A DNA stretch of 36,762 bases from Christensenella sp. UBA1214 (GTDB lineage Bacteria; Bacillota; Clostridia; Christensenellales; CAG-138): NCBI GenBank assembly GCA_002309375.1, contig DBXK01000014.1, positions 33,457-70,218 of the forward strand. Direction: 5' to 3'. Position numbers and translations under genes: made by a program. Below are positions 15,384-23,995 of this stretch, piece after piece. Position 1 is the first letter of the stretch; each line of letters opens with the position of its first letter. The notes under the pieces were generated by a model that made no database searches, had not been told where the DNA came from, and saw only the letters and a list, made by a program, of their open reading frames with translations.

Positions 15384-16325
15384 TTATTTGCCTCCACTGA
15401 CAAACCTTTCGATGATGGCGCGTTCCTCCGAAAGATCCTTGCTGATCGGTTTGCCGAAGTAGTATGCCGCCATCAGGCCGGGGCCGATGTTGATCCCGCA
15501 CATCGGGAAAACATCGTTGATGAAAACAGCCTTCGGATGGAATTTTTCTTCGATCATCTGCTTATAGACCTCCGCCTGGGGATAGCGGTTCGTGTGGGCG
15601 ATAAAGATGATCTGATCCTCCGGGTTTTCAATGGTATTCTCAATGTAATCGAGCAGAGTGCGGTATGCGTTCTTTGCACCCTTGACCTTGCCGATGACTG
15701 TGGTGAGGCCGTTGTAGTCAAATTCGCCGAGGGGCTTCACGCCGGCAAGCGTTCCGAAAAATGCTTTCGCGTGGGTAATGCGGCCCTTCTTCGCAACGAA
15801 CGAAAGATCATCCAGCCATCCCGCCTGATGGAAACGATTGCGGTTCGCTTCGATATAGTTGGCAACCTCGTCAACAGGCCTGCCTTCGTCGCGAAGCTTG
15901 GAGGCATAGACGGCGATAAGGCCGTGACCCGGCCCGAAACGCAGGGTGTCGATTATGCGGATCTTCGCATTCGGGTATTCCTCCATAACTCGCTTCTGCG
16001 CGATCTGCGCGAAGTTGTATGCACCGCTGATGCCGGAGGAGATCGTCAGCAGAAGCATGCCCTTATCCTGCTTGGCATACTCCTCGAAAACCGCCGCAAA
16101 TTCTTCAACATTGGGCGGCGCTGTGGAGTAACCGGTGGGGTTGCTGCTGAGGTTGGCGTAGAATTCGTTCCTGTCGAATTCCTCCCACTTGAGGAAGGAA
16201 GGGATGCACCTTCCGTCGGGCAGATGGAGATGGGCGGGGATCACACGGACCCCGTATTCCTCCTGCATTTGTTCGCCGAGATCGCATGAAGCGTCAGCAA
16301 GTATTACAAAACTATCAGCGTTCAT
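15384..16325 (-). CDS. DegV-family fatty-acid-binding protein (FakB-like)
   Basis: A 313-aa protein of the usual DegV size. It has the N-terminal ILADASCDLG, the ligand-headgroup motif TISSGISGAYNFA at about 94-106, and KKGRITHAKAFFGTLAG, corresponding to the conserved region around the fatty-acid carboxylate site. FakB proteins bind a free fatty acid and present it to FakA for phosphorylation. FakA is encoded two genes downstream. GGAGAG supports the start. The fatty-acid preference cannot be read from the sequence. Confidence 0.88.
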   Translation of the reverse strand: MNADSFVILADASCDLGEQMQEEYGVRVIPAHLHLPDGRCIPSFLKWEEFDRNEFYANLSSNPTGYSTAPPNVEEFAAVFEEYAKQDKGMLLLTISSGISGAYNFAQIAQKRVMEEYPNAKIRIIDTLRFGPGHGLIAVYASKLRDEGRPVDEVANYIEANRNRFHQAGWLDDLSFVAKKGRITHAKAFFGTLAGVKPLGEFDYNGLTTVIGKVKGAKNAYRTLLDYIENTIENPEDQIIFIAHTNRYPQAEVYKQMIEEKFHPKAVFINDVFPMCGINIGPGLMAAYYFGKPISKDLSEERAIIERFVSGGK

Positions 16326-16345
16326 TCAAACTCTCCGTTTCTTCT

Positions 16346-17284
16346 TTATTTTTCAGCTTCGGCTAAGAAACTGCGGTCAATAAAATCAAATATCCGTTGG
16401 CGGGTCTGCTCATCCGCCGCGGTGAAAGCCAGCGCGTGAGGACTGCTTTCGACTTTTATAAGCTCCTTTTCGGAGGCGCAGGCTTCGAAATTAAGCTCGG
16501 TCGATCTCGGCGTGACCATCCGGTCATCGAGGCTTGTTATGAATACGGCCGGTACGATCGAGCGTTTAAGCGAATCGGTCGTTTTTTGGCGGATATCCAC
16601 TCCGAGCAGCAGCTTTGAGTTGAGCACGGCAAGCGGCTTGAAGAAAGCAAGCAGCGCGCTGAGCGGACCTCTGCCGCCGAACATTTGATCGGCAGGACTC
16701 AAATAGCTGCAGTCGATCACGAGGGATCGGACCGCTCCGGACCGGAGCTTGTCCGAGGCGTATGCCGCCGCCGCACCGCCCATTGAAACGCCGTAAACGG
16801 CGATGCTTCCGCCGGGAACGAGCTTCTCCGTGCGGTCGATCCAGCGAAGGAGATCATATTGCTCCCTGAGGCCCATCAGAGTGAATCTGCCTCCGCTGAC
16901 GTTGTGCCCGCGCTGATAAACGAGGAGCAGGTTCCAGCCTTTCTCATAGAAAGCTCGCCCGATGCAAGAAAAGTTATTGAGCGGCGTGGTGCGAAAGCCG
17001 TGCAGCATGATAACGGTGCGGCTGCTCCCGTTCGGGTACCATTCGGCCTTGAGCTCAATTCCGTCGGAAGCGGTTTCTGCGATCCGTTCATGCGGGAGCG
17101 AACGCATGTATGCCATATCGGCAAGGATAGTGTCGATATACGGCAGGAGCGAAGGCATACGCATCTCTCCGCGTTCGTCGAAATCACGGATCGACCTGTG
17201 CCAGAACAGCATAAGAGTGATGACAATGCTCGGCAGAATGAAGAAAACAAGAAGGAAGCCGATAATCAACAGCGCTATAATCAT
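16346..17284 (-). CDS. Membrane-anchored alpha/beta hydrolase (Ser nucleophile)
   Basis: A 312-aa protein with an N-terminal membrane helix (residues 2-27) and an alpha/beta hydrolase fold: MLHGFRTTPLNNF oxyanion region, VYQRGHNVSGGRF, the nucleophile elbow YGVSMGGAAA with S167, an acid in TSLDDRMVTP (D253 or D254) and H283 (SSPHAL). It resembles the hydrolase encoded at 11323 in length, topology and motif order, suggesting an old duplication. In this operon it would suit an acyl-ester or lysophospholipid hydrolase. The substrate is not shown. Confidence 0.87.
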   Translation of the reverse strand: MIIALLIIGFLLVFFILPSIVITLMLFWHRSIRDFDERGEMRMPSLLPYIDTILADMAYMRSLPHERIAETASDGIELKAEWYPNGSSRTVIMLHGFRTTPLNNFSCIGRAFYEKGWNLLLVYQRGHNVSGGRFTLMGLREQYDLLRWIDRTEKLVPGGSIAVYGVSMGGAAAAYASDKLRSGAVRSLVIDCSYLSPADQMFGGRGPLSALLAFFKPLAVLNSKLLLGVDIRQKTTDSLKRSIVPAVFITSLDDRMVTPRSTELNFEACASEKELIKVESSPHALAFTAADEQTRQRIFDFIDRSFLAEAEK

Positions 17285-17307
17285 GCGTTTCCCTTTAATT
17301 CAAACCG

Positions 17308-17727
17308 TCAATCCTTCAGACGGCTTTCTGCATACTCATTCCAATGCCTGCGCGCTTCCTCTTCCTGCTCGCTGTGCTTTGCGCCTAAAACGCATTCATA
17401 CGCAAAGTGCTCGCAATTGTTGTGAAGAATATCATAGCCGCCTGTTCCAAGGCGAGCGCGCGCAGCCGCAACGGTTTTCTTCGGCGGGATGCGGCGGAGC
17501 CTTTCGAGCCGGTTCATTTCGAGCGTTTCGACGATGCTTCCGCCGGAAAATTCGTCCATGGTGGTTGCAACGACAAGGATGTCCTCCGGCTTTTCGAAAC
17601 CTCCGCGGGGCGGACGGCCGAACTGGATGACTTCATCATCGCTGACGTAAACGCCGTAGTGCCATATGCTCCCGATCCGGACCCGGACCATATCGCCTGA
17701 TTTGAACTGGGAAGGCCAGAATTTCAT
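17308..17727 (-). CDS. LRAT/NlpC-P60-superfamily protein (putative lipid acyltransferase)
   Basis: A 139-aa protein. FKSGDMVRVRIGSIWHYGVY at the N-terminus contains H23, and VIQFG (33-37) follows at the position of the second LRAT histidine. LHNNCEHFAYE (101-111) contains C105 in the NCEHF signature of LRAT and PLAAT phospholipase/acyltransferases. These enzymes move acyl groups through a cysteine thioester. The second histidine is replaced by Q35, a change other NlpC/P60 enzymes tolerate. I chose the ATG at 17727 because it falls 7 nt after the ACP stop and begins just before the domain; the longer frame from 17805 runs inside the ACP gene. Its place beside an ACP and acyl ligases supports an acyl-transfer role. 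Confidence 0.78.
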   Translation of the reverse strand: MKFWPSQFKSGDMVRVRIGSIWHYGVYVSDDEVIQFGRPPRGGFEKPEDILVVATTMDEFSGGSIVETLEMNRLERLRRIPPKKTVAAARARLGTGGYDILHNNCEHFAYECVLGAKHSEQEEEARRHWNEYAESRLKD

Positions 17728-17734
17728 TGCTGCT

Positions 17735-17989
17735 TTATTTCGAAAGCCTGCTTTCGATATAGTCCACGATGCTTCGGACGGTTGAAAAATCGGAAACGCC
17801 GACATTCTCGAACCGGATGCCGAACTCCTCCTCGATTGCGATCGCTATATAGAGTACGCCGATGGAAGAGAGCCCGAGATCCTGAACGATGCGCGAATCC
17901 TCGGTAACGGTGGAAGCGCGTTCCGCAAGACTGCGGTCGGCGGAAACGATGATCTCCCTGAGATCGTTGATGATTTCCTGTCTGGTCAT
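17735..17989 (-). CDS. Acyl carrier protein
   Basis: An 84-aa acidic helical protein with the phosphopantetheine site DLGLSSIGVLYIAIAIEEEFG, where S42 should carry the cofactor. The usual DSL triad is SSI here, so it is a specialised carrier rather than the housekeeping AcpP. It lies 6 nt behind the AMP-ligase gene and 7 nt ahead of the LRAT-type gene, suggesting that the ligase loads acyl groups onto it. Confidence 0.9.
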   Translation of the reverse strand: MTRQEIINDLREIIVSADRSLAERASTVTEDSRIVQDLGLSSIGVLYIAIAIEEEFGIRFENVGVSDFSTVRSIVDYIESRLSK

Positions 17990-17995
17990 AGCGTT

Positions 17996-19525
17996 TTATT
18001 TCCTGTCGGTAAGCTTGTATCTGATGATCTTCATGCTGGGGGAACGCTCGAAGTCCTTGTCACGGATCACGATGCGCGACACGCGTTCCGCGGGAAGCTG
18101 GGCATTGTTGACCTCCCAAAGCTTGTCCATGATCGCTTTCATCGGCTCGCTGCCGAGGCCGGCGGTTTCAGTCATTCGGGGAACGACTTCCAAAGCGAGA
18201 AAATGCTTTCCGAAGTCATCGACGTCTTCGAACACCTGCGAATCCTGAATGAAGGGCAGATCGTTGAAACGGGCTTCGAGCTCGGCGGGGGAGATGTTCT
18301 CGCCGTTGTCGAGAATAATGACTTCCTTGATGCGTCCGGTGATATAGAGGAACCCCTGATCATCGAACCTCGCAAGATCGCCGGTACGGAACCAGCCGTC
18401 ATGCCAGGCTTCCTCATCTTCGCCGACATAGCAGTCGAGCATATTGCGGCCGCGGAGCAGCAGCTCGCCGTTTTCGATCTTGAGCTCCTGATTGGGGTAG
18501 GGAATGCCGACGGAGCCGGGCTTATCGATGCATTCGGGATTGCCGGAAACGAGGTTGGCGGATTCGGTGAGACCATAGCCGGGGAAAAGCAAAATGCCGA
18601 GCGTCTTGTATTCGCCGATCAGATAAGGAGCGACAGCCGCCGCGCCGCAGATGATGTATTTCATATCATCGCCAAGCATGTTCCTGCCGAATTTTTTCGA
18701 AAGCATGAGTGCCATTTCCGCAAGAGCGGGAACAACGACGAGCATCGTCGGGCGGAACGCCGCAATATCGCGGAACATGTCTTTATTATTGCGGACGATG
18801 AAGAGAGTGCTGCCCGAATAAAGCGCGGAAAGCAGGTTCCGGATGAGCCCGAAAACATGGGAGAGCGGCAGCACGAGCATCATGCGGTGATGAAATACCT
18901 GCTCATAGCCGTAGCAGCCGTTGATGACGCCCTGCATAACGGCGCCGTGGTTCAGCAGCGCACCTTTGCTCTTGCCGGTGGTGCCGCCGGTGAACATGAT
19001 AACGCAGCCGTCTTCCGGCGCTGCATCGTAAACAGGGACCGCAGTCCTGCCCTTGGCCTCGGTTGAAATGAACCCGATTTGAGGGAGTCTTGCCTGAGCA
19101 AAACCGACCTTGCTTTCAAGCTCTTCGCTGTAAACAAGAGCCTTTGCCTGAAATTTCATGATGCAGCCGAACACGGCGGTCTCGTCGAGGTGTGCCGGAA
19201 GCACAGCCGCAGTACAGCCGGCGGTGACGATCGCAATGAAGCCCTTCACAAAGGCGTATGAGTTCGGCGCGAAAAGCGCGACCCTCGAGCCGGGTTCGAT
19301 ACCGGCTTCGCGTATTGCCGCGCGCAGAGCCGCAGCATCCTCATCGAGGCGGGAGAAGGTGTATTCTTCATCCGCAAAGCTGATCGCGGGAAGCTGGGAG
19401 TATTCCTTCGCACAAGCTTTCCACATATTGCAGATCGTGCCGTAATCCCGGATCCTTTCAAAGGTCTCCGCGGAGGTGTATTTTCTGAAGCGGTCGGCTC
19501 CGGTGATCGAAATCATGCTTTCCAT
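17996..19525 (-). CDS. AMP-dependent acyl-CoA/acyl-ACP synthetase
   Basis: A 509-aa ANL-superfamily enzyme with all core motifs: MFTGGTTGKSKGA (P-loop, about 177-189), PGYGLTES (315-322), WFRTGDL (378-384), NGENISP (407-413) and a C-terminal catalytic lysine in SPSMKII (K499). It would activate a carboxylic acid as acyl-adenylate and pass it to a thiol. The adjacent ACP gene suggests acyl-ACP as product, though CoA is also possible. AAAGG lies 9 nt before the ATG. Fatty acid chain length is not predictable. Confidence 0.92.
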   Translation of the reverse strand: MESMISITGADRFRKYTSAETFERIRDYGTICNMWKACAKEYSQLPAISFADEEYTFSRLDEDAAALRAAIREAGIEPGSRVALFAPNSYAFVKGFIAIVTAGCTAAVLPAHLDETAVFGCIMKFQAKALVYSEELESKVGFAQARLPQIGFISTEAKGRTAVPVYDAAPEDGCVIMFTGGTTGKSKGALLNHGAVMQGVINGCYGYEQVFHHRMMLVLPLSHVFGLIRNLLSALYSGSTLFIVRNNKDMFRDIAAFRPTMLVVVPALAEMALMLSKKFGRNMLGDDMKYIICGAAAVAPYLIGEYKTLGILLFPGYGLTESANLVSGNPECIDKPGSVGIPYPNQELKIENGELLLRGRNMLDCYVGEDEEAWHDGWFRTGDLARFDDQGFLYITGRIKEVIILDNGENISPAELEARFNDLPFIQDSQVFEDVDDFGKHFLALEVVPRMTETAGLGSEPMKAIMDKLWEVNNAQLPAERVSRIVIRDKDFERSPSMKIIRYKLTDRK

Positions 19526-19559
19526 ATTATCTTGCCTTTCCCGGCGCGAGCGCCGAAAT

Positions 19560-20198
19560 TTACTTATTGCAGATCCTGCTCAAAATAGCTTCTTTTTCCT
19601 GAAGCAGCTTTGCCGCTTCGTCGATCTCGGCAAGGCCGGGGCGTGGGCCGAGCATTGCACGGACATCAACCGGTTCCCCGAGCACGAGCCTGAGCCGATT
19701 CCAAAAGTGACGCTGAGGCTTGATGAAAACGGGCATTATCGGGCAGTTGGCCTGCAGCGCCATAAGCACCATTCCGGATTTGAACGGTGCGGAGTCGCCT
19801 TCGCCGACAACACGTCCTTCCGGGAACATCGTAACGAGATGGCCGGCCTTCAGCTCATCTGTGATCCTCCGCAGCGATGATATCGAGAAATTCTCTTTAT
19901 CGATCGGGATGCAGTGGAATTGCCTGAAGAGCCAACTGTGGAACTTGCTGCTTTCGAATATGTTTTTCGTGCAGACAAAATGATGCCTGCGCGTGCAGAG
20001 CGTGAGCATAAGGTACACCGGATCGATGTATCCGGCATGATTCGAGATCAGCAGCATGCCTCCGTGAAGCTTATGCTTCGCGTTGTCGCTTTCATACAGC
20101 AGCTTCGGGCGGAATGCGATCAGCCCCGGCAGCGCTGCGGTAACGGCGACCAGATCATAGAACAGATAATTTTTCGGAGGATCGGTCCTGTATTTCAT
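19560..20198 (-). CDS. PlsC-type lysophospholipid acyltransferase (1)
   Basis: A 212-aa protein with the LPLAT motifs NHAGYID (H54 and D59, the HX4D catalytic pair) and FPEGR (about 125-129), plus a hydrophobic N-terminal stretch for membrane contact. Such enzymes add an acyl chain from acyl-ACP or acyl-CoA to a lysolipid. The start overlaps the stop of the second acyltransferase gene by 4 nt (ATGA). The acceptor is unknown; lysophosphatidic acid is only the most common case. Confidence 0.9.
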   Translation of the reverse strand: MKYRTDPPKNYLFYDLVAVTAALPGLIAFRPKLLYESDNAKHKLHGGMLLISNHAGYIDPVYLMLTLCTRRHHFVCTKNIFESSKFHSWLFRQFHCIPIDKENFSISSLRRITDELKAGHLVTMFPEGRVVGEGDSAPFKSGMVLMALQANCPIMPVFIKPQRHFWNRLRLVLGEPVDVRAMLGPRPGLAEIDEAAKLLQEKEAILSRICNK

Positions 20199-20815
20199 TT
20201 CACAAATTCTTTCAGCTCGATGACCCTGCGGCGCATTGCGGCCGCGAAGTCGGAATAGTTTTCGTTCGGCGTGCGCGACGGATCGTTATAATCATTCGGA
20301 TCCATCGGCTTTCCGATCACGACGCGCGCGCGCTTCCTGTTGAAATAGGAGCCGTTTGTCCAGACCGGAATGACCTTTATGCCGGAGTTGAGCGCAAGAT
20401 ACGCGGCGCCGGGCAAAAACTCGATCGGCGGGGTCTCGCCTTCGCGGGGGAGCCTTCCCTCGGGGAAGATACCGACTACGCCGCCGTTATGGAGCACAAG
20501 CGCGGATTCGGTCATGAAGTTCATATCCGTGCCGTTCCTGTCGAGATATATGCCGCCGAGCCCTTTCAACAAGGCTCCGAGCAGCTTTTTCTCGAAAAGG
20601 ACCTCCGCCATCTGGTAGCGCAGCGTTCGGGTGAAAAAAACGAAGAGCATCACCGCATAATCAAAGACGGAGGTATGGTTCGATATAATGATCGCAGGGC
20701 CCTTGATGCGGCGCGACTGCACGGATCGGTCCTCGTAATAAACCTTCGTGCGGAAACACGCGAACTGCAGGGGCCAGCCTGTCAGCTTAACAAAACCGTT
20801 CCAGAATCGGATCAT
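20195..20815 (-). CDS. PlsC-type lysophospholipid acyltransferase (2)
   Basis: About 206 aa, with the LPLAT motifs NHTSVFD (HX4D) and FPEGRLPREGE. It is only distantly similar to its neighbour encoded at 19560, so the two probably differ in acceptor or sn-position. I chose the ATG at 20815, which lies 1 nt after the stop of the AMP-ligase-ACP gene with GGTGG just upstream. An in-frame GTG at 20824 gives a 209-aa version but has no ribosome binding site. Confidence 0.88.
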   Translation of the reverse strand: MIRFWNGFVKLTGWPLQFACFRTKVYYEDRSVQSRRIKGPAIIISNHTSVFDYAVMLFVFFTRTLRYQMAEVLFEKKLLGALLKGLGGIYLDRNGTDMNFMTESALVLHNGGVVGIFPEGRLPREGETPPIEFLPGAAYLALNSGIKVIPVWTNGSYFNRKRARVVIGKPMDPNDYNDPSRTPNENYSDFAAAMRRRVIELKEFVK

Positions 20816-20816
20816 T

Positions 20817-22760
20817 TCAGCCACCGTTCACAGCGCTTCGGATGTATTCTGCGATCTCGGCAGGGCTCGTGAGACTCTTGCCGGAAGAGGCGGGGAAGGT
20901 AATACCGTAATCGGCCTGCAGCTCGGAGACGATGCCGAAAAAGTCAAGGCTCGAACCGCCGGCGTCAAGGAAGAAGTCGGCCTGAGGAGAGATGTTTGCC
21001 GCGTCGGTCCCGAGTGCTTTGGCGAAAAGCCCGCGGATATGCTCGGTCAGCATATCGCTTTCATCCGGGGAGGCTTCGGCGCCGGGATCCGCAGGCGTGA
21101 ATTCGCCGTTCATGAGGCGCTTCGCGGTTTTTGCTCTGTTCAGCTTGAAATCATCGCTGCCGATCAGCGGTTCGCGCACGAGGACGATCTTCTCGATCTG
21201 CCCGTCGAGACCGGTTTCCGTCAGCTTTGTTTTTATATCCGCGTAAACCCTGTTCACACCTTCGCTTTCAAGAAGCGGCTGCAGCGAAACGACGAGTGTC
21301 GGAACGATGCACCCTTTCTCGCGAACGGAGGTCAGGCAGATCTCGCGTGCGCCGGGAACAAGGAGCTTGGCTTCGATAAGGCGCGGATTGAGGTTCTCAC
21401 CTGCGGGTGATATCACGATATCGTCGAGCCTGCCTGATACATACCAGCGGCCGTTTTTGAACTCCGCCAGATCGGCTGTATGGAACCAGCCCTCGGTCGT
21501 CTGGACGCTGCCGCCTTCGATGATCCGTTTCGCAAGGGAGCTTCCCCTGACGAGCAGCTCGCCGTTTTCGCCGGCGCTGTATTCGACGGAGGCAAGGGGC
21601 AGCCCGACAGAGCCGCTGCAAAGCTTTCGAAAATCGGAGGAAAGCTCGACAGAAGTGATGCCGATCTCGGTCATGCCGTAGCCGTTCGCAAGGCGGTAGC
21701 CGATGCCGTTGAAGAATTCGAGAACGCCGCAGCTGATCTCGCTGCCTCCGCTGATCATGAACCGTATGCTTTCACCGAAGAGCTTTTCGCGCACCTCCCG
21801 GAAGGCCGCTTTGCGAAAAAGCTTCGAAACAAACGGCACGCGTGCGAGCTTGACCGAGAGGCGCATGCCTTTGCTGAATTTTTCATAAGTCGCGCTGCCG
21901 CGGGCTTTGATCTCGCGGATCGCTTCATCGTGCACCTTGTTCCAAAAAAGAGGCACCGCGAAAATATGAGTGACCTCATGGCGGCGGATCGTGTCTATGA
22001 TGGTCGCCGGCGCATAATCGTTCAAAAGAACGAAAGTGCGCGAGAAGAATCCGAACCAAAGATATACGGCGGTAAAGCCGAAAATATGATAAAACGGCAG
22101 AAAAGCAAGAAGCTTCAGCTGCCCTTTATAATGCTTTTTGATCGCGGGGCAAGTGCGGATTATTTCCGTGCTGCTGACGATCGTTTGATAGAGCTCCGCG
22201 GCGGAATATTCGCAGATCTTGATCCGATCGCTCGTTCCGGAGGACATCACGAAAATGCTCTCGCCGAAACAAAAGGGGCTGTATTTCTCCGAACCGGGCT
22301 CAAGCTCGGAAAGAGGGATCGTCGGCACGGAGAACTCAATGCTTTCATCAGCCGCGATAACAGCCGCAGCATGAACGGAAGAGATCCCCTGCTCGATAAG
22401 AGATGCCGAAAGCCGGGTGTTGATGAGCAGAGGACGAAAACCGCAGGCGAGGATCGCCCAGAACAGTTCGATCCATTCGGCGCTGTTGACGAGGTGAAGA
22501 CCGATCGCGGATCCGCCCTTAAAACCGGCAAGCTTTTTGCTGAGCACGGCCGCGCGGCAGAGGATGCGTTCACGGGTCTCGCCGTATGTGGTTTTCACAA
22601 TACGAAAACCAACGCTTTTTTCGAACATCACATTTTCGCGTTCGGAAAACATGAACTCAAAAAGCGTATCGAAATCCTTGTTGAGTTTTGAATAACGCTT
22701 AAGCTTATCGGCGACGAAGCTGTCGATCGTGCTGAAACCGCCAAGCGCGGGCTTTTTCAC
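20817..22760 (-). CDS. AMP-dependent acyl ligase fused to C-terminal acyl carrier domain
   Basis: A 647-aa two-domain protein. Residues 30-555 are an ANL ligase with GYGMTEIG (360-367), WFHTADL (425-431) and GENLNP (454-459), and a possible catalytic lysine in SDDFKLNRAK (K539). The P-loop is divergent: SSGTSDRIK at 173-181 in place of the usual SGTTGxPK, though the lysine remains. Residues 565-645 are an acyl carrier domain with FFLDAGGSSLDFFG, where S604 should carry phosphopantetheine. The enzyme would activate an acid and load it on its own carrier. Together with two PlsC genes this resembles a split form of Aas (acyl-ACP synthetase/LPLAT). Confidence 0.88.
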   Translation of the reverse strand: MKKPALGGFSTIDSFVADKLKRYSKLNKDFDTLFEFMFSERENVMFEKSVGFRIVKTTYGETRERILCRAAVLSKKLAGFKGGSAIGLHLVNSAEWIELFWAILACGFRPLLINTRLSASLIEQGISSVHAAAVIAADESIEFSVPTIPLSELEPGSEKYSPFCFGESIFVMSSGTSDRIKICEYSAAELYQTIVSSTEIIRTCPAIKKHYKGQLKLLAFLPFYHIFGFTAVYLWFGFFSRTFVLLNDYAPATIIDTIRRHEVTHIFAVPLFWNKVHDEAIREIKARGSATYEKFSKGMRLSVKLARVPFVSKLFRKAAFREVREKLFGESIRFMISGGSEISCGVLEFFNGIGYRLANGYGMTEIGITSVELSSDFRKLCSGSVGLPLASVEYSAGENGELLVRGSSLAKRIIEGGSVQTTEGWFHTADLAEFKNGRWYVSGRLDDIVISPAGENLNPRLIEAKLLVPGAREICLTSVREKGCIVPTLVVSLQPLLESEGVNRVYADIKTKLTETGLDGQIEKIVLVREPLIGSDDFKLNRAKTAKRLMNGEFTPADPGAEASPDESDMLTEHIRGLFAKALGTDAANISPQADFFLDAGGSSLDFFGIVSELQADYGITFPASSGKSLTSPAEIAEYIRSAVNGG

Positions 22761-22798
22761 AGGTGCTTGCTCCTTAAAGGTTTTGCTCCGTTCCGGAT

Positions 22799-23758
22799 TC
22801 AGAACAGAGTTTGCTGAAGAAAGTCGTATATCTCGCTGAGAAGGGGATAATTAACATCTCCATCGTCGCCGATGAGTATGTTGCCGTGGGAATCATGCCC
22901 TTCGGAATCCTCGATTATGCACTCAATGCTGTTGCTTTCCAGCTTCGCATAAATGCTGATGCCAAGCGGGATGAGGTCGTCGTTCAGACCGTGCACGACA
23001 AGCGCCGCTTTGCCGGAACCGGAAAGCGCTTCGGATGCGGAGGTGTTTGCCTCGTTCCCCAAAACGGCGTATTCATGGCCGATGAGGAAGGGCAGCTGCA
23101 TGTCGCTGAGCACAGAGACATAGGCGCGCGCCCAGCGGTGCATCGTGCCGATGGGCGTGTCGAAACCCGAGATGCAGACGACCGCCGCAACTCCGGGATC
23201 TCCCGCTTCGACAGCCGCGCCGTATGCGCCGGCACTGTGCCCGAATAAAACTATCGGGAGGCCAGGATACCTGCCGCTTTCTCGCAAAAAAGCAAGTGCG
23301 GCGCGGATATCGTATCTTGCCTGCTGCAAACCGACGACGCTGTCGCCGTCGCTCCTTCCGGTTGCCGTTCCGTCGAACAGCAGAACGGCAAAACCGCGTT
23401 CGGCATAATACTGTACGATCGGTTCGAGACCGTCCGAGGCCGTATTCATGCCGTGAGCAATGACCATCACTGCGCGGGGCGCATTGGGCGAAACGATATA
23501 GCCGCGGATGGTATTCAGACCGGAGCGGAATTCAACGCTTGACCAGACCAGATCGTTCTCTTCCGACCATGCTTTGAGCGGGAATTCGGATCTGTCGACA
23601 GGTTTTGTGCGCCGAAACATAATAAAAAACACGATCTCGGTGGCGACGGCGGAAATAACGACCGTGCCCACAGCAATCTTTGCCGCACGCTTAATGAACC
23701 TTCGGCCTTTCCCGGGCTTCTTCTCTTTTTCGGCGGTTGTGCCCTGCTCAGGCTCCAT
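22799..23758 (-). CDS. Membrane-anchored alpha/beta hydrolase, first gene of the lipid operon
   Basis: About 319 aa with a basic stretch and one membrane helix (KIAVGTVVISAVATEIVFF), then an alpha/beta hydrolase domain: VIAHGMNTASDG, LLFDGTATGRSDGDS, the nucleophile elbow LFGHSAGAYGAA, an acid in VVHGLNDDLIPLG and a histidine in EGHDSHG. It belongs to the serine hydrolase group of uncharacterised esterases and lysophospholipase-like enzymes. I chose the ATG at 23758, preceded by GAGGA. The upstream TTG at 23809 would leave only about 8 nt of leader after the predicted transcription start, and its Shine-Dalgarno would sit at the extreme 5' end. Confidence 0.8.
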   Translation of the reverse strand: MEPEQGTTAEKEKKPGKGRRFIKRAAKIAVGTVVISAVATEIVFFIMFRRTKPVDRSEFPLKAWSEENDLVWSSVEFRSGLNTIRGYIVSPNAPRAVMVIAHGMNTASDGLEPIVQYYAERGFAVLLFDGTATGRSDGDSVVGLQQARYDIRAALAFLRESGRYPGLPIVLFGHSAGAYGAAVEAGDPGVAAVVCISGFDTPIGTMHRWARAYVSVLSDMQLPFLIGHEYAVLGNEANTSASEALSGSGKAALVVHGLNDDLIPLGISIYAKLESNSIECIIEDSEGHDSHGNILIGDDGDVNYPLLSEIYDFLQQTLF

Positions 23759-23823
23759 CAATGCTTCCTCAAATGCCGAAATCTGCCTTGAATCGGGCGC
23801 TTTCGACAATTTTCCTTCCTACT

Positions 23824-23852
23824 ATTATAATACAGTTGCCTATTGGTGTCAA
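23824..23852 (-). promoter_or_regulatory. Consensus promoter of the 13-gene lipid operon
   Basis: On the minus strand TTGACA (23847-23852) is followed after 17 nt by TATAAT (23824-23829), a perfect consensus. No other strong promoter or terminator was seen from here down to the hairpin at 10829-10854. All gaps between the thirteen genes are under 80 nt and several genes overlap. Confidence 0.88.
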
Positions 23853-23886
23853 TATCCGGCGCGCCGCCGCCGAAGCGGGGCATAAT

Positions 23887-23932
23887 ACAAAAACAGCAGC
23901 CGATACGAGGACTTCCTCATGCTCGGCTGCTG
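23887..23932 (-). terminator. Terminator of the zinc-ribbon/GNAT unit
   Basis: CAGCAGCCGA (23894-23903) and TCGGCTGCTG (23923-23932) form a 10-bp stem, with a second inner stem GAGG/CCTC. On the minus strand the hairpin is followed by TTTTTGTATT. It lies just upstream of the lipid operon promoter and insulates it. Confidence 0.82.
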
Positions 23933-23995
23933 CTTGAGTGAGCCGGAAGATCGATCGACAGGTCCCTGCGAATGCAGATCCGTCGGCTTGCGATC

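Noticed and set aside
17728..17805. N-terminal extension of the LRAT-type protein
   Set aside because: It lies inside the acyl carrier gene in another frame; the domain begins right after the ATG at 17727.
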